A stretch of 64,000 nt of DNA from Psychrobacter fulvigenes (GTDB taxonomy: Bacteria > Pseudomonadota > Gammaproteobacteria > Pseudomonadales > Moraxellaceae), in assembly GCF_904846155.1 (NCBI RefSeq), contig NZ_CAJGZP010000001.1, forward strand, positions 3,286,001-3,350,000. Direction: 5' to 3'. The position numbers and the translations under genes were made by a program. This document shows, piece after piece, positions 1 to 9,152 of the stretch (its first letter is position 1; each line of letters opens with the position of its first letter). The notes under the pieces are model-generated. The model made no database searches, was not told the origin of the DNA, and was given only the letters and a program-made list of their open reading frames with translations.

Positions 1-2
1 TA

Positions 3-317
3 ACATTGGGTGCAGTAGCCGTTGCATTCGCTCTATCATTTGGTCTTGGTGGTCAAGAAGCAGCAGCACGCTTCCTACGTAAGATGCAAGATAAGATGGA
101 TAAAGAACAAACTGAAGCAAAAGCAAAGCCTGCGCTTGAGCCTAGCTCAACGACCAAAGACAAAGTCGCTGATTCAGTTCGTGATAATACACCTGCCGCT
201 ACCAGCACAACGACTAGCGACTTGCGTACAGACACAGTCGATACCAATAAAATAGGTACTGACGCTGTAGATATTACTCATGTCGAAAATAGTGACGACA
301 ATAACGGCTTAAACTAA
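3..317 (+). CDS. C-terminal end of a channel-type membrane protein (partial)
   Basis: The reading frame is open to the left edge, so only the last ~104 residues are present and the true start lies outside. The first ~25 residues form a hydrophobic, glycine/alanine-rich segment ending in a G-L-G-G-Q-E-A-A-A-R-F motif. That motif is typical of the last transmembrane helix of small mechanosensitive-channel-like proteins with TM_helix repeats. The remaining ~75 residues are a polar, Thr/Asp/Ser-rich cytoplasmic tail with no recognisable fold. A strong hairpin terminator follows ~30 bp after the stop. The family call rests only on the short membrane motif, so it is moderate; the ORF itself is convincing. 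Confidence 0.6.
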   Translation, partial: TLGAVAVAFALSFGLGGQEAAARFLRKMQDKMDKEQTEAKAKPALEPSSTTKDKVADSVRDNTPAATSTTTSDLRTDTVDTNKIGTDAVDITHVENSDDNNGLN

Positions 318-344
318 GTCTTAATCAGTAAGCTATTCGCAATA

Positions 345-373
345 AAAAGACAGCCTAGGCTGTCTTTTTTTTT
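345..373. terminator. Bidirectional intrinsic terminator
   Basis: A perfect hairpin with arms AAAAGACAGCC and GGCTGTCTTTT is followed by a run of T on the plus strand and preceded by A on the same strand. It can serve the channel gene on the plus strand and the frameshifted gene that ends at 410 on the minus strand. Confidence 0.85.
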
Positions 374-409
374 GCGATATATTTCAGACTTCATATCAGA
401 TATAGCTCT

Positions 410-1877
410 TTATTCATCGTCACGAGATGGCACTTTTATATTCATCTGCATACCTTCTAATGTGTGCTGTATTGGCGTCTTAGTAGAGAGCGACCTATGA
501 GAAACACTCTTTTGAGCAGATGCTTTAGTCTGACGGCTTTGCTGTTGACGCATTCTCTGTAGCTGCTTAGTGAGTTGACGCTCTTTTTGACTCATTGGAG
601 ACACAGGCTGAATCCACAAATCAATATCCATATAAGTGTCAGCCGCATCAGATACAAACTCTATGCCCAATACGATCACATGATGTAGCTCTGCTAGCGG
701 TAAGCGTGTGGCGACATCTTGTGCCTGCCACCTTCTGTAAATTAGGCTGAATGGCAGCTTTACTCTGTTGTCCATCAGCGGTCTTGCCATAGAATATCAA
801 CACATAGTGCCGGCCCAGACTTTCATAAGAGTGCTGATGAACCACATAGCCACTCTCTCTCATCGCATGCGACTGCTTAGGATACATATACAGGGTACGA
901 ACCAGTTCATGACGTGAAAATAACGACTCGTCTAACAACTGCTGTTGCCACTGAGATCTGAGCCTCGCTGTTTCACTCACTTCTTCTTGTATAGGCTTTG
1001 TGGCTGCCAAATCAACCATCTGCATACTGAGCTGTGACCATAATTTTGCAGCCTGCAGCCTATGTTCATGATACATCTGCGTCGTCGCATTTTTACGCTC
1101 TTGCGCAAGACTCATCGTAACCAGAGCAGAGTTTGGCTCATCCTGAATACCATATTTAATCAATGCATTGTCTACAGTGATAGCCTGTGAAAATAAATCA
1201 GCACTGCCCATAAAGCGTTTGATGAGCTCGTCTTCGGTATCAAATCTGGACATGCCCGTAATAGATGATTGCCTTATTTCTGTTAAGTGATATCTCAAAA
1301 ATCGCCAAATGTCACTGGGAGTCTGAGCAGTCGCAACAAGCATCTGCCAGTCTTGCCAACTAAATACCTGTAGCACCTGTGTGTCATCGTTGATATCCAA
1401 TACCAACTCTTCCATAAAGTAGCCTGCGCCGAAGCTATGTGGCATGGATGTCATCTGCAGTGCTGCGCTTTTTTGCTCATACGCTTTTTCAGCATCGCCT
1501 TTCTCCTCGCTACCGCAAGCAATAGCTAAGGTTTCATCTATCAGCTGGATATCGAGTATGAGCACTTCAGCGGTATCAAAATCGCTTTCTTTATTTCTTT
1601 GCAAACCATGTTTCTGCCAAGCTAATGCAGACTTGAGAGCAGAGACACGCGCTGCTTCGATATCATCACTAGTAGCAGCAGCGGACAAATATATTGTCAG
1701 CTCTAGCAATTGCAGTTTGCCTAATGGCAATATATAAAAGCACTGCTGAGAGGTGTGCGGAATATCTAGCGCAAGCGGTGCGGGTAAGTCGATTTCTGGC
1801 GCATCTACTTGTAAATAATAGCTAAGCTCATTATTAGTAGCTGTCAGATCAGGTGATGTAATACTAGAATCGGGCAC
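410..1877 (-). pseudogene. Unrecognised protein, interrupted by an apparent frameshift
   Basis: Two overlapping minus-strand frames appear to be halves of one gene. The first (1877 down to 648) gives 409 residues; its last ~25 turn Arg/Cys-rich and unnatural after about position 745. The second frame (open from 790 to 410) takes over with a well-structured sequence containing Q-A-Q-D-V-A-T-R-L-P and I-D-L-W-I-Q-P-V, ending in a basic Gln-rich tail. A +1/-1 shift near 725-745 would join them into a protein of about 490 residues. I do not recognise a domain and see no signal peptide, membrane helix or catalytic motif. It may be a real pseudogene, a sequencing error, or less likely programmed frameshifting; no slippery run is visible at the junction. 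Confidence 0.6.
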
Positions 1878-2194
1878 AATACAAGCCTCTTATTATTAGC
1901 TAGATATCAGTAGGTATTGGTTTTTATTAAAGCATAAACAAAAAGATTTACGCGGGTATAAGTAGCCACATATGTACCTATGTAGATACTTGTAAGCGCG
2001 GCCATAATAAAAGACCACCAGACACAAGCGCTTTCCTGTCGCTTTCAGAGCTTTGACTTGCTATGATGAAAGAAAGAGGTAGCAGCATGGTTCAGGCTTT
2101 ATAACATAAAAACTGCTTGAAACCATATTCGAAGCCATGCTGATTAGACTTACCATACATACTTATAATCTTATGATAGCAAGGATTGAATGTC
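1878..2194. other. Intergenic region without a recognisable gene
   Basis: About 317 bp between divergent genes. It must hold both promoters. I see no convincing coding frame, terminator or consensus promoter. A purine-rich AAGGA at 2181-2185 is the ribosome-binding site of the following gene. Confidence 0.5.
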
Positions 2195-2863
2195 ATGAAA
2201 CGTTTTAATGATAAAGCCGTTATTATCACTGGTGCAGATTCAGATATTGGTCGTACAACTGCGATTAGGCTCGCCAGAGAAGGCGCTAATTGTGTACTTG
2301 TCGGCATCAATCATGACATCTTAGAGTATATCTATGAAGACCTGCCACAGGATACTACATGGATAAATACAGGTAATCACCTTACCGTAACCAGCGATGT
2401 CAATGAACCAGTCCAAATTGCAGGATTGATAAAGCATGTGCTGGATAAGTATGAACGTATTGACGTGATGGTAAATATAGATACTGAAGTCGGTATTCAC
2501 CAGTCTGTCATTCCAGAACTGATAAAAACGAAAGGTAATATCGTCAATGTATCAACGCTAACGGATATGCCAAATGATTGGAGTATAGAAGCCTACAATG
2601 CGGAACAAGACAGCTTGACGGGCATCACCAAAGCACTGGCTTTAGAAAACGCCCCAAAGGGTGTACGTATCAATGCAGTCGTTGCTGGTTTAGTTACAAC
2701 GGATAACAGTCACAACCCTTTTGTGACCCACTGCCCGCTTGGAAAAACAGCAACACCTGCTAACGTGACAGACGCTGTTTTGTTTTTGGCAAGTGATGAT
2801 GCGGCAATGATCACTGGCATTAGCCTACCTGTCGATGGCGGAGTTAGCGCTTTAAGAAGTTAG
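2195..2863 (+). CDS. SDR-family protein with degenerate catalytic site
   Basis: Classical short-chain dehydrogenase fold of 222 residues. The N-terminal glycine motif reads T-G-A-D-S-D-I-G (usually TGxxxGIG), and the C-terminus has the standard G-x-x-L-P-V-D-G-G end. The ATG at 2195 is preferred over an in-frame TTG at 2186 because AAGGA at 2181-2185 is 9 nt upstream of the ATG and would abut the TTG. The catalytic Tyr-x-x-x-Lys is not intact: the expected place reads A-Y-N-A-E-Q, so Tyr is kept but Lys is replaced by Gln. The NNAG motif is also altered (V-N-I-D-T). Overall it resembles 3-oxoacyl-ACP reductase-like SDRs, but oxidoreductase activity is doubtful. It may bind a nucleotide without catalysis. 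A terminator follows. Confidence 0.75.
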   Translation: MKRFNDKAVIITGADSDIGRTTAIRLAREGANCVLVGINHDILEYIYEDLPQDTTWINTGNHLTVTSDVNEPVQIAGLIKHVLDKYERIDVMVNIDTEVGIHQSVIPELIKTKGNIVNVSTLTDMPNDWSIEAYNAEQDSLTGITKALALENAPKGVRINAVVAGLVTTDNSHNPFVTHCPLGKTATPANVTDAVLFLASDDAAMITGISLPVDGGVSALRS

Positions 2864-2901
2864 TGCTTTTAAAAGCTAACCAGACTCTATAAGCCACAGA
2901 T

Positions 2902-2938
2902 AAAAACCCCCTAACATTTTAATGTGAGGGGGTTTTTA
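2902..2938. terminator. Intrinsic terminator, usable on both strands
   Basis: Hairpin with arms AAAAACCCCC and GGGGGTTTTT and a partly paired CTAACATT/AATGTGAG inner part. It lies between the convergent SDR gene and the acyltransferase gene and can end both. Confidence 0.9.
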
Positions 2939-2993
2939 ATTATGAATACATTAACTACTGTCTCAGCGAAAGTTGTTATGAATTAATCAAACA

Positions 2994-3680
2994 TCAATCA
3001 AGCAGTTTATTCACATCCTGTAGTGGCTGCGATAGACGTTCAGGATATCTTGGGACAACACCTCGGTAATGAGCATATATTTTCGGTAAATCAACCTCAA
3101 TATCGCCACTAGGATATACCAACGGCATAAAATGTATCTCTCTGGTTTTGTAGTCCATTGCTACCGGCAGTATAGGCACCCCAGCGCCAACGGCTAAATA
3201 ATAAAAGCCCGTTCGCCATTTTTCAGTATACTCACGCGTCCCTTCTGGTGACAGCCCTAAAAACAACGGATTTCCTGTCTTGAATTTATCAATACTGGCT
3301 TGCAATACTGAGCCTTTGTTACCACGATCAATAGGAATAATACCTATCCAGCGCAGTAGCTGAGCAAACACTGGTATTTTAAATAAAGTATGTTTGCCCA
3401 TGATACTGATCTTTAAGTCTAGCGCAAACAAGCTAGGAATAGCATAAATACCATCAATATTGGAAGTATGCGGCAGCGCCAAAACGACTGCTTGCGAAAT
3501 ATTTGGAATTTCTCCAACCGTACGCCAACCAGATGCCTTTAACAAAGCCGACGCCACAGTGGGAGCCAGTTTATTACCACGTTTTGGTACTAGGTTACCT
3601 AAATCTTTTTTCTGAAGCTTAGGAAGCTTAGATGGAAATTTAGACGATAGCTTAGAGGATTTGGTAGTTTTGGATGTCAT
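2994..3680 (-). CDS. PlsC-type lysophospholipid acyltransferase family protein
   Basis: A 228-residue acyltransferase. Two blocks of the glycerolipid acyltransferase family are visible. Block I reads H-T-S-N-I-D-G (a variant of H-x(4)-D, residues ~72-77, catalytic His and Asp). Block III reads S-P-E-G-T-R (residues ~144-149, substrate phosphate binding). This family transfers acyl groups to lysophosphatidate or related lysolipids at the inner membrane. The N-terminal ~35 residues are very Lys/Ser-rich and may make a basic membrane-contacting tail. H-T-S-N-I-D in place of the classical NHxxxxD motif places it among the smaller family members rather than housekeeping PlsC, so its substrate is uncertain. 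It is a single gene, convergent with the SDR gene. Confidence 0.85.
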   Translation of the reverse strand: MTSKTTKSSKLSSKFPSKLPKLQKKDLGNLVPKRGNKLAPTVASALLKASGWRTVGEIPNISQAVVLALPHTSNIDGIYAIPSLFALDLKISIMGKHTLFKIPVFAQLLRWIGIIPIDRGNKGSVLQASIDKFKTGNPLFLGLSPEGTREYTEKWRTGFYYLAVGAGVPILPVAMDYKTREIHFMPLVYPSGDIEVDLPKIYAHYRGVVPRYPERLSQPLQDVNKLLD

Positions 3681-3838
3681 AACGGCACCGCATAATAATT
3701 AAAGGTATCGGTATCATAACATTAACCTAGCGCCACTAGACCCACTTTTGCAGCCTTTTATAAGGTTATGATTCGTCCACAGGTTATAAACCAAGATAGC
3801 AATATCAACACATATGACCTGCTGTTATTAACCAGCAC

Positions 3839-5728
3839 TCATAAAGGAATATCTGCCAAGTTACCTTTGCTCTCAAGCCACGACTTGCGATCAGCAGCGC
3901 GTTTTTTGGCCAGTAGCATATCCATCACGCTATTGGTCAATACCATATCGTCCATATCGAGCTGCACCAGACGACGTGTATCACGGTTCATGGTAGTCTC
4001 ACGTAGCTGCTCTGCACTCATCTCACCCAAGCCCTTAAAGCGAGTGATTTGCGCTTTTTTATTACCAGGAACGCCCGCTAAAATATGTTCAAGCTCAGGC
4101 TCATCTAAGGCATAATGCACCTCACGACCCACATCCACGCGGTACAATGGCGGCATCGCCACAAATAAATGTCCAGCATCCACGAGTGCTGGGAAATGCT
4201 TGACGAACAAAGCACAGATGAGGGTCGCAATATGCAGACCATCAGAGTCAGCATCCGCCAAAATACATATTTTATCGTAGCGCAGCTCAGACAAATCATC
4301 AGAAGCAGGGTCAACACCGATAGCGATGGCGATATCATGAATTTCTTGGCTAGATAGCACCGTATCGGAGGATACTTCCCACGTATTTAGAATCTTACCA
4401 CGTAGCGGTAGTATCGCTTGATAATGACGATCACGCGCTTGTTTCGCACTACCGCCAGCAGAGTCCCCTTCTACTAAAAACAACTCTGCGCCATCACGCA
4501 AATTACCACGACAATCAGCCAACTTACCTGGTAATGCAGGACCTTGCGTGATTTTTTTTCGTGCCACTTTTTTGGCAGATTTTAATCGACGACCCGCTTT
4601 ATTGATCGCCAGCTCTGCAATTTGGGTACCTATATCTGCGTGCTGATTTAACCACAAGCTAAAGGCATCTTTGGCCAAAGTCTGCACCGCTCCAGCAGCT
4701 TCTCGGCTAGATAAACGCTCTTTGGTTTGTCCAGAAAACTGCGGCTCTGAAAACTTAAGCGACAAGATATAGTTCACCCCATCCCAGACATCTTCTGCCG
4801 TCAGCTTGACGCTACGTGGCAATAAATTATGGATATCACAAAACTCGCGTAACGCCTCTAAGATGCCCGTGCGCAAGCCATTGACGTGCGTACCACCTTG
4901 AGCAGTCGGAATCAGGTTTACATAGCTTTCTTGAATAGGCGTGCCACCTTCAGGTAACCAAGATAAGGCAAAAGTAATACCTGCACGCTCACCATCTTTG
5001 GCATCATGATTGTAATAAAAGGGTTCGGGCGGCAAAGTTTCAAGCCCATCGAGCTGCTCTGTTAAATACTCAACGACCCCATCAGTGAACTGCCATACAA
5101 CCTTTTCATTATGGATGTCATCAACAAACTCAATGATCAGCCCTGCTGCCAATACCGCCTTGGCTTTTAGATTGTGCTTGAGCTGCTTGATATTAAACTT
5201 AGGCGTATCAAAGAAGCTGCTATCCGCCCAAAAGCGCACTCTCGTACCACGCTTACGCTTGTTTGAGCTGACGGACTCCGTCAACGGTGTCACGGGTGCG
5301 CCATTTTCAAGCACCATATCAAACTGGGTACCATCTCGCCACACGGTGACTTCAACTCGCGTTGAGAGCGCGTTAACGACTGAGATACCAACTCCATGCA
5401 GACCGCCTGAAACTTGATAATTTGATGTCGAAAACTTACCGCCAGCATGCAAGCGCGTCAATATGATCTCAATACCAGATTGATTAAATTCAGGGTGAAT
5501 ATCGGTTGGCATACCGCGACCATCGTCTTCTACGGACAACGAGCCGTCTTCGTGCAATTGCACCTTAATAGTTTTTGCATAACCAGCCAGTGCTTCATCA
5601 ACTGAGTTATCAATCACCTCTTGTGCCAAATGGTTAGGACGTGTGGTATCGGTATACATACCTGGGCGACGACGAACTGGCTCAAGTCCTTCTAAAACTT
5701 CTAACGATTGCGCATTATATTGACTCAC
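3839..5728 (-). CDS. parE: DNA topoisomerase IV subunit B
   Basis: ATPase subunit of topoisomerase IV, which decatenates daughter chromosomes together with ParC. The 629 residues fit ParE, which is shorter than GyrB. Visible parts in order are the GHKL ATPase site (E-V-I-D-N-S-V-D-E-A near residue 40, G-G-L-H-G-V-G near 108), the transducer domain, and the Toprim domain with V-E-G-D-S-A-G-G-S-A and D-A-D-S-D-G. The C-terminus carries I-T-R-F-K-G-L-G-E-M, the type II topoisomerase signature. The start is GTG at 5728 with AAGGA 7 nt upstream. The adjacent yqiA gene reads in the same direction, as in many gammaproteobacteria, which supports ParE over GyrB. Confidence 0.97.
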   Translation of the reverse strand: MSQYNAQSLEVLEGLEPVRRRPGMYTDTTRPNHLAQEVIDNSVDEALAGYAKTIKVQLHEDGSLSVEDDGRGMPTDIHPEFNQSGIEIILTRLHAGGKFSTSNYQVSGGLHGVGISVVNALSTRVEVTVWRDGTQFDMVLENGAPVTPLTESVSSNKRKRGTRVRFWADSSFFDTPKFNIKQLKHNLKAKAVLAAGLIIEFVDDIHNEKVVWQFTDGVVEYLTEQLDGLETLPPEPFYYNHDAKDGERAGITFALSWLPEGGTPIQESYVNLIPTAQGGTHVNGLRTGILEALREFCDIHNLLPRSVKLTAEDVWDGVNYILSLKFSEPQFSGQTKERLSSREAAGAVQTLAKDAFSLWLNQHADIGTQIAELAINKAGRRLKSAKKVARKKITQGPALPGKLADCRGNLRDGAELFLVEGDSAGGSAKQARDRHYQAILPLRGKILNTWEVSSDTVLSSQEIHDIAIAIGVDPASDDLSELRYDKICILADADSDGLHIATLICALFVKHFPALVDAGHLFVAMPPLYRVDVGREVHYALDEPELEHILAGVPGNKKAQITRFKGLGEMSAEQLRETTMNRDTRRLVQLDMDDMVLTNSVMDMLLAKKRAADRKSWLESKGNLADIPL

Positions 5729-5883
5729 AAATGCATCCTTGAATATTTACGTACAATTAAATCTATTAAACCATTATAACGAAAAACAGCGACGTTGACG
5801 TTAATAGTCAGTCGCTTACGTCATCTAATGTCGTTTATTACCGTTTCTTTATATAGCAGTTTTTATGCCTGTTTTATATAAAC

Positions 5884-6531
5884 CTAAAGCAACTGCCGTA
5901 GCATATCAATCACCATCGGTAATTGCTCGCCGAAGTCACTAAATCGATGATCGCCCTCTGCTTGTAAAATCACCTTAGCGCCATGTTGTTGATAGAACTT
6001 GGCAGATAAATTAGGATCAAGCAACTCATCGCCTTCTTTAATTAGTACAGCGATTTTATTAGGATAATTAACAGCTGCTAGCTGATGCTCTGCAAACCAC
6101 TGCAAATCTGAATAAGTGATATTCCAACCACCTGCTGTCGTATAAAGAACCTTGTTTGTGGATACTTCATTCCTGTCATTGCGAGCTAATATCGACTCAT
6201 CAGCAAAACGCTGCAAAGTAACATGCGGCTGAGTACTAGGATTTAATAATAACGCTGGGCAGTCTATATGATTGCTAACTAAGGTAGAAAAATAACCACC
6301 CAATGAACTGCCTACCAATACCATATTTGAGGTTTCAAGCTGCGCATCATCATTATTATTTAAACTTTCGATTAATGACAGTATTTGCCTGAAAACCTGA
6401 TCAGGTGTCTTATTTAAATCAGGGCGCACTACATTGATATCAGGATGATACTGCTGACAATAGTTTTCTAACAATATCCCTTTGGTAGAGTTAGCACCAC
6501 TGTCTAACCCATGAATATAAATAATGTTCAC
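5884..6531 (-). CDS. yqiA: YqiA-family alpha/beta-hydrolase esterase
   Basis: A 215-residue alpha/beta hydrolase of the UPF0227/YqiA group. The N-terminus reads I-I-Y-I-H-G-L-D-S (oxyanion strand). The nucleophile elbow is G-S-S-L-G-G near residues 93-98. The acid is likely in E-G-D-E-L-L-D near 186, and the histidine in E-G-D-H-R-F near 195. E. coli YqiA is an esterase for short acyl esters; the in vivo substrate is not known. The start is GTG at 6531. It sits directly upstream of parE on the same strand with a ~155 bp gap, a conserved pairing. The gap means separate transcription is possible. Confidence 0.9.
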   Translation of the reverse strand: MNIIYIHGLDSGANSTKGILLENYCQQYHPDINVVRPDLNKTPDQVFRQILSLIESLNNNDDAQLETSNMVLVGSSLGGYFSTLVSNHIDCPALLLNPSTQPHVTLQRFADESILARNDRNEVSTNKVLYTTAGGWNITYSDLQWFAEHQLAAVNYPNKIAVLIKEGDELLDPNLSAKFYQQHGAKVILQAEGDHRFSDFGEQLPMVIDMLRQLL

Positions 6532-6719
6532 CTATTATCTCACTTATTAATTTTGTTATGATTGCTATATATAGACGATAAGCGCTAAGCATAGCACTGG
6601 CTCAGCAAAAACAGTAATAATTATATGGCACACTATTATTCAGTATTTGCGACATAATAGTATTGTGACAATAATATGATGCAAGTCCAAGGAATGACGA
6701 GAGTAGCGATGGAGCCGCC

Positions 6720-6980
6720 ATGAATCAACAGTTTGAGCTGTTCGAGATTGCCAATCCATGTATTGGTGTCTGCCAAAGCAATAAAAGAGGCTATTGCTTT
6801 GGCTGCTTACGCAGTCGCCCTGAGCGTCAGTTATGGCATAACATGACTACAGAGCAGCGTCGTGAGGTGCTACGGCTAGTCTCTGGTCGCAGGCAACGTA
6901 TCGAGCAGATGAGACAACGTAAAGGCGAGCAGTTAGGATTTGATTTTGAAGAAGTAGTGGAAACAGGTGAGCTATTTTAA
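6720..6980 (+). CDS. DUF1289 domain protein
   Basis: A small 86-residue protein of the DUF1289 (YdhL-like) family. The domain is recognised by its four-cysteine core: N-P-C-I-G-V-C-Q, then G-Y-C-F-G-C-L-R near residues 25-30, followed by a helical W-x-x-M-x-x-E-Q-R-R segment. The cysteine pairs suggest metal binding (inference). A GGAG at 6711 region lies a suitable distance before the ATG. The C-terminal third is Arg/Gln-rich and likely helical. The family has no defined function. It is monocistronic here. Confidence 0.9.
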   Translation: MNQQFELFEIANPCIGVCQSNKRGYCFGCLRSRPERQLWHNMTTEQRREVLRLVSGRRQRIEQMRQRKGEQLGFDFEEVVETGELF

Positions 6981-7145
6981 TAGATAAAGGAAAGACTTAA
7001 CTTCTGATTAATAAGTACTAGTATCAATGTAAATTTACTACACAATCCCCTATTGAAATTTATATCTCCACCCTCAAAATAGTTAACTGAAGATTGATAA
7101 AACAAAACTGTTATCAACTATTGTTAAAAAAAGCAGGAGAGAATA

Positions 7146-8039
7146 ATGAATGACAACATAGCGAATAGCGTAAAAGATAAAGTCACCCAATCACGTCAAG
7201 TGCAAGAGCTGTATGCTGGGGTAGATACCCAAGACGGCGCGGGTGTTAAGCTCACTCGCGTACTCACGCAGCAGCTACAAAAACGCCTCGACCCGTATTT
7301 GATGTTGGATAACTTTAAAAGCGATAATCCAGATGATTATATCGCCGGTTTCCCTAATCACCCGCATCGCGGCTTTGAAACCATTACCTATATGATTACT
7401 GGCCGTATGCGTCATCGCGACAGTGCTGGTAACGAAGGGTTATTACAAAATGGCGGGGTACAGTGGATGACCGCTGCTAGCGGTGTCATTCATTCAGAGC
7501 TGCCTGAACAAGAAGACGGAGAGATGGAAGGTTTCCAACTTTGGCTCAATCTACCTGCCAAAGATAAAATGAATGACCCTTGGTATAAAGACTTCCAGAG
7601 TGATGACTTGCCTAAATACACAACAGAAGACGGCGTAGATGTTACTGTCATTGCGGGTACGTCCCATGGCGTAGAAGGTGCAGTGACGCGCGAAATCACT
7701 GAGCCGACTTATTTGGATATCCATCTACCAGCAGGGTCTAGCTTTAGTCAGGCCATTCCAGCCGACCACAATGCGTTTGCCTTTGTGTATCGCGGTAAAG
7801 TGGATATTGAAGGTCGAGAAGTGCCGACTAAGACCATGGCTATTCTCGCAAATAACGCTGATACTGATGGCGTCACTATCACAGCCGATAGTAGTGAGGA
7901 TACCAAAGTGATTTTCATTACGGGTCGGCCACTACGCGAGCCGATTGTGCAATACGGTCCTTTTGTGATGAACAGTCAGCAAGAAATCATGCAAGCGGTC
8001 ACTGATTTCCAAAGTGGTAAGTTTGGTGAAGGGGCTTAG
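7146..8039 (+). CDS. Pirin family protein
   Basis: A 297-residue bicupin of the pirin family. The N-terminal cupin shows the metal-site sequence F-P-N-H-P-H-R-G-F-E-T-I-T-Y (two His, residues ~75-77) with later His and Glu in G-V-I-H-S-E-L-P-E. This matches the His3-Glu iron site seen in pirins. The C-terminal cupin starts near residue 185 (P-A-G-S-S-F). Bacterial pirins include quercetin dioxygenases such as YhhW and regulators of central metabolism; the sequence does not show which. GGAGAG lies ~6 nt before the ATG. A strong terminator follows directly. Confidence 0.93.
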   Translation: MNDNIANSVKDKVTQSRQVQELYAGVDTQDGAGVKLTRVLTQQLQKRLDPYLMLDNFKSDNPDDYIAGFPNHPHRGFETITYMITGRMRHRDSAGNEGLLQNGGVQWMTAASGVIHSELPEQEDGEMEGFQLWLNLPAKDKMNDPWYKDFQSDDLPKYTTEDGVDVTVIAGTSHGVEGAVTREITEPTYLDIHLPAGSSFSQAIPADHNAFAFVYRGKVDIEGREVPTKTMAILANNADTDGVTITADSSEDTKVIFITGRPLREPIVQYGPFVMNSQQEIMQAVTDFQSGKFGEGA

Positions 8040-8064
8040 TTTATTAGATACTTTACTGGATGTT

Positions 8065-8101
8065 AAAGCCCGTATTAGTTCGCTAATATGGGCTTTTTTT
8101 T
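8065..8101 (+). terminator. Intrinsic terminator of the pirin gene
   Basis: Hairpin arms AAAGCCCGTATTAG and CTAATATGGGCTTT with a TTCG loop, followed by T8. This is a strong rho-independent terminator. Confidence 0.95.
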
Positions 8102-8160
8102 GTGGGAAAGATTATGAATATTGGTTTGAACTACAAGTCAGGCATGTCAGACAGACTCTT

Positions 8161-8985
8161 TTATTTTCTTTTTTTACTAAAGTGTGCCATAGTATACTTA
8201 CCATTAACAGCTAGTGAATTGCCTTTTTCCCACTCCTCTATTTCATAACCTTTTGACCTAAAGTACTCTTTTTCTTCTAAAGTCAGTATAAAGTCATCTT
8301 TACTAACGTAGCTGAACAGCATTGTTGATTCTGTATGAATATATTTAAACTGCATTTTATTCTTTGATAAGGAAATTATATTCTTTTTATATCTTTCTGA
8401 ATGCCTGTAATAATTAAGAAGCGTGTCGTAAGTCATAATATCAATACCAGTTTCTTTCCGAAGACGAGCTAATACCCTCATTCTTTCAGGTGAGCTATTC
8501 TTTTCTTCAGATCGTCCAATTACTAGCTGATAATTAAACTCAACTGGGTTTCTTCTCATGAGAAAAGGATGAAAAATAGGCTCAAGTCTACGGAGTACTT
8601 CAGCTTTATTATCTTCTACGAAAACTTGCCACGACCTAACTTGAGCAATGGCTTTATTAAACTCAGAGGAAGTATCAACTTGCTTCTTATTATTTGTAAA
8701 GAGTTTCTTATCTGGAATTTCTAACTCAACGAAAGTTACTATCCATGTATCGGAACTCTTTGTTAAATAGACATAATCAGTTTCCAAAGATGTATCTAAA
8801 GGAAATTTTGATATTACTACACCAAAATGAAGATGATGATTCAATAGATTAGGTGTAGGAATTAATTCTGGATTTTTTTCTAGAAATTCATGTATTATTA
8901 ACTCTTTTTTCTTACCCGTAGGAGGAGGTGAATCTAAAATATCTATAAAATCCTTTTCTAGCTTTTCGTCAAAATCTAAAGTCAT
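8161..8985 (-). CDS. Shedu-like DUF4263 nuclease, candidate anti-phage protein
   Basis: A 274-residue protein with the pattern of the DUF4263 / Shedu (SduA) nuclease domain, a PD-(D/E)xK fold. Seen in order: an N-terminal helix with H-E-F-L-E-K-N-P-E (residues 32-40), D70 on the first core strand, F-V-E-L-E-I-P-D-K-K-L-F-T (E87 and E89), N-K-A-I-A-Q-V-R-S-W (Q115), and a later V-I-G-R-S strand and T-Y-D-T-L-L segment. The E-x-E-x-P form at the active site occurs in DUF4263 members in place of E-x-K. Shedu proteins act as single-gene phage defence nucleases. The gene is visibly AT-richer than its core neighbours, which suggests acquisition. It follows the TIR-like gene by 167 bp on the same strand. 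Confidence 0.75.
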   Translation of the reverse strand: MTLDFDEKLEKDFIDILDSPPPTGKKKELIIHEFLEKNPELIPTPNLLNHHLHFGVVISKFPLDTSLETDYVYLTKSSDTWIVTFVELEIPDKKLFTNNKKQVDTSSEFNKAIAQVRSWQVFVEDNKAEVLRRLEPIFHPFLMRRNPVEFNYQLVIGRSEEKNSSPERMRVLARLRKETGIDIMTYDTLLNYYRHSERYKKNIISLSKNKMQFKYIHTESTMLFSYVSKDDFILTLEEKEYFRSKGYEIEEWEKGNSLAVNGKYTMAHFSKKRK

Positions 8986-9152
8986 AAGAAGTTTTGCCTT
9001 AGAAAATATTATTAAGCTAACTAATATATTATGAAAATTTGAATATTTTACACTGCACTATATTCAAGTCTGATTTGATTATTAATTCAAGCTTGTCTTA
9101 ATTTTTATAAGAATTTAATTGAAACTCAGTAATCAGTAGCAACTTACTAGTA

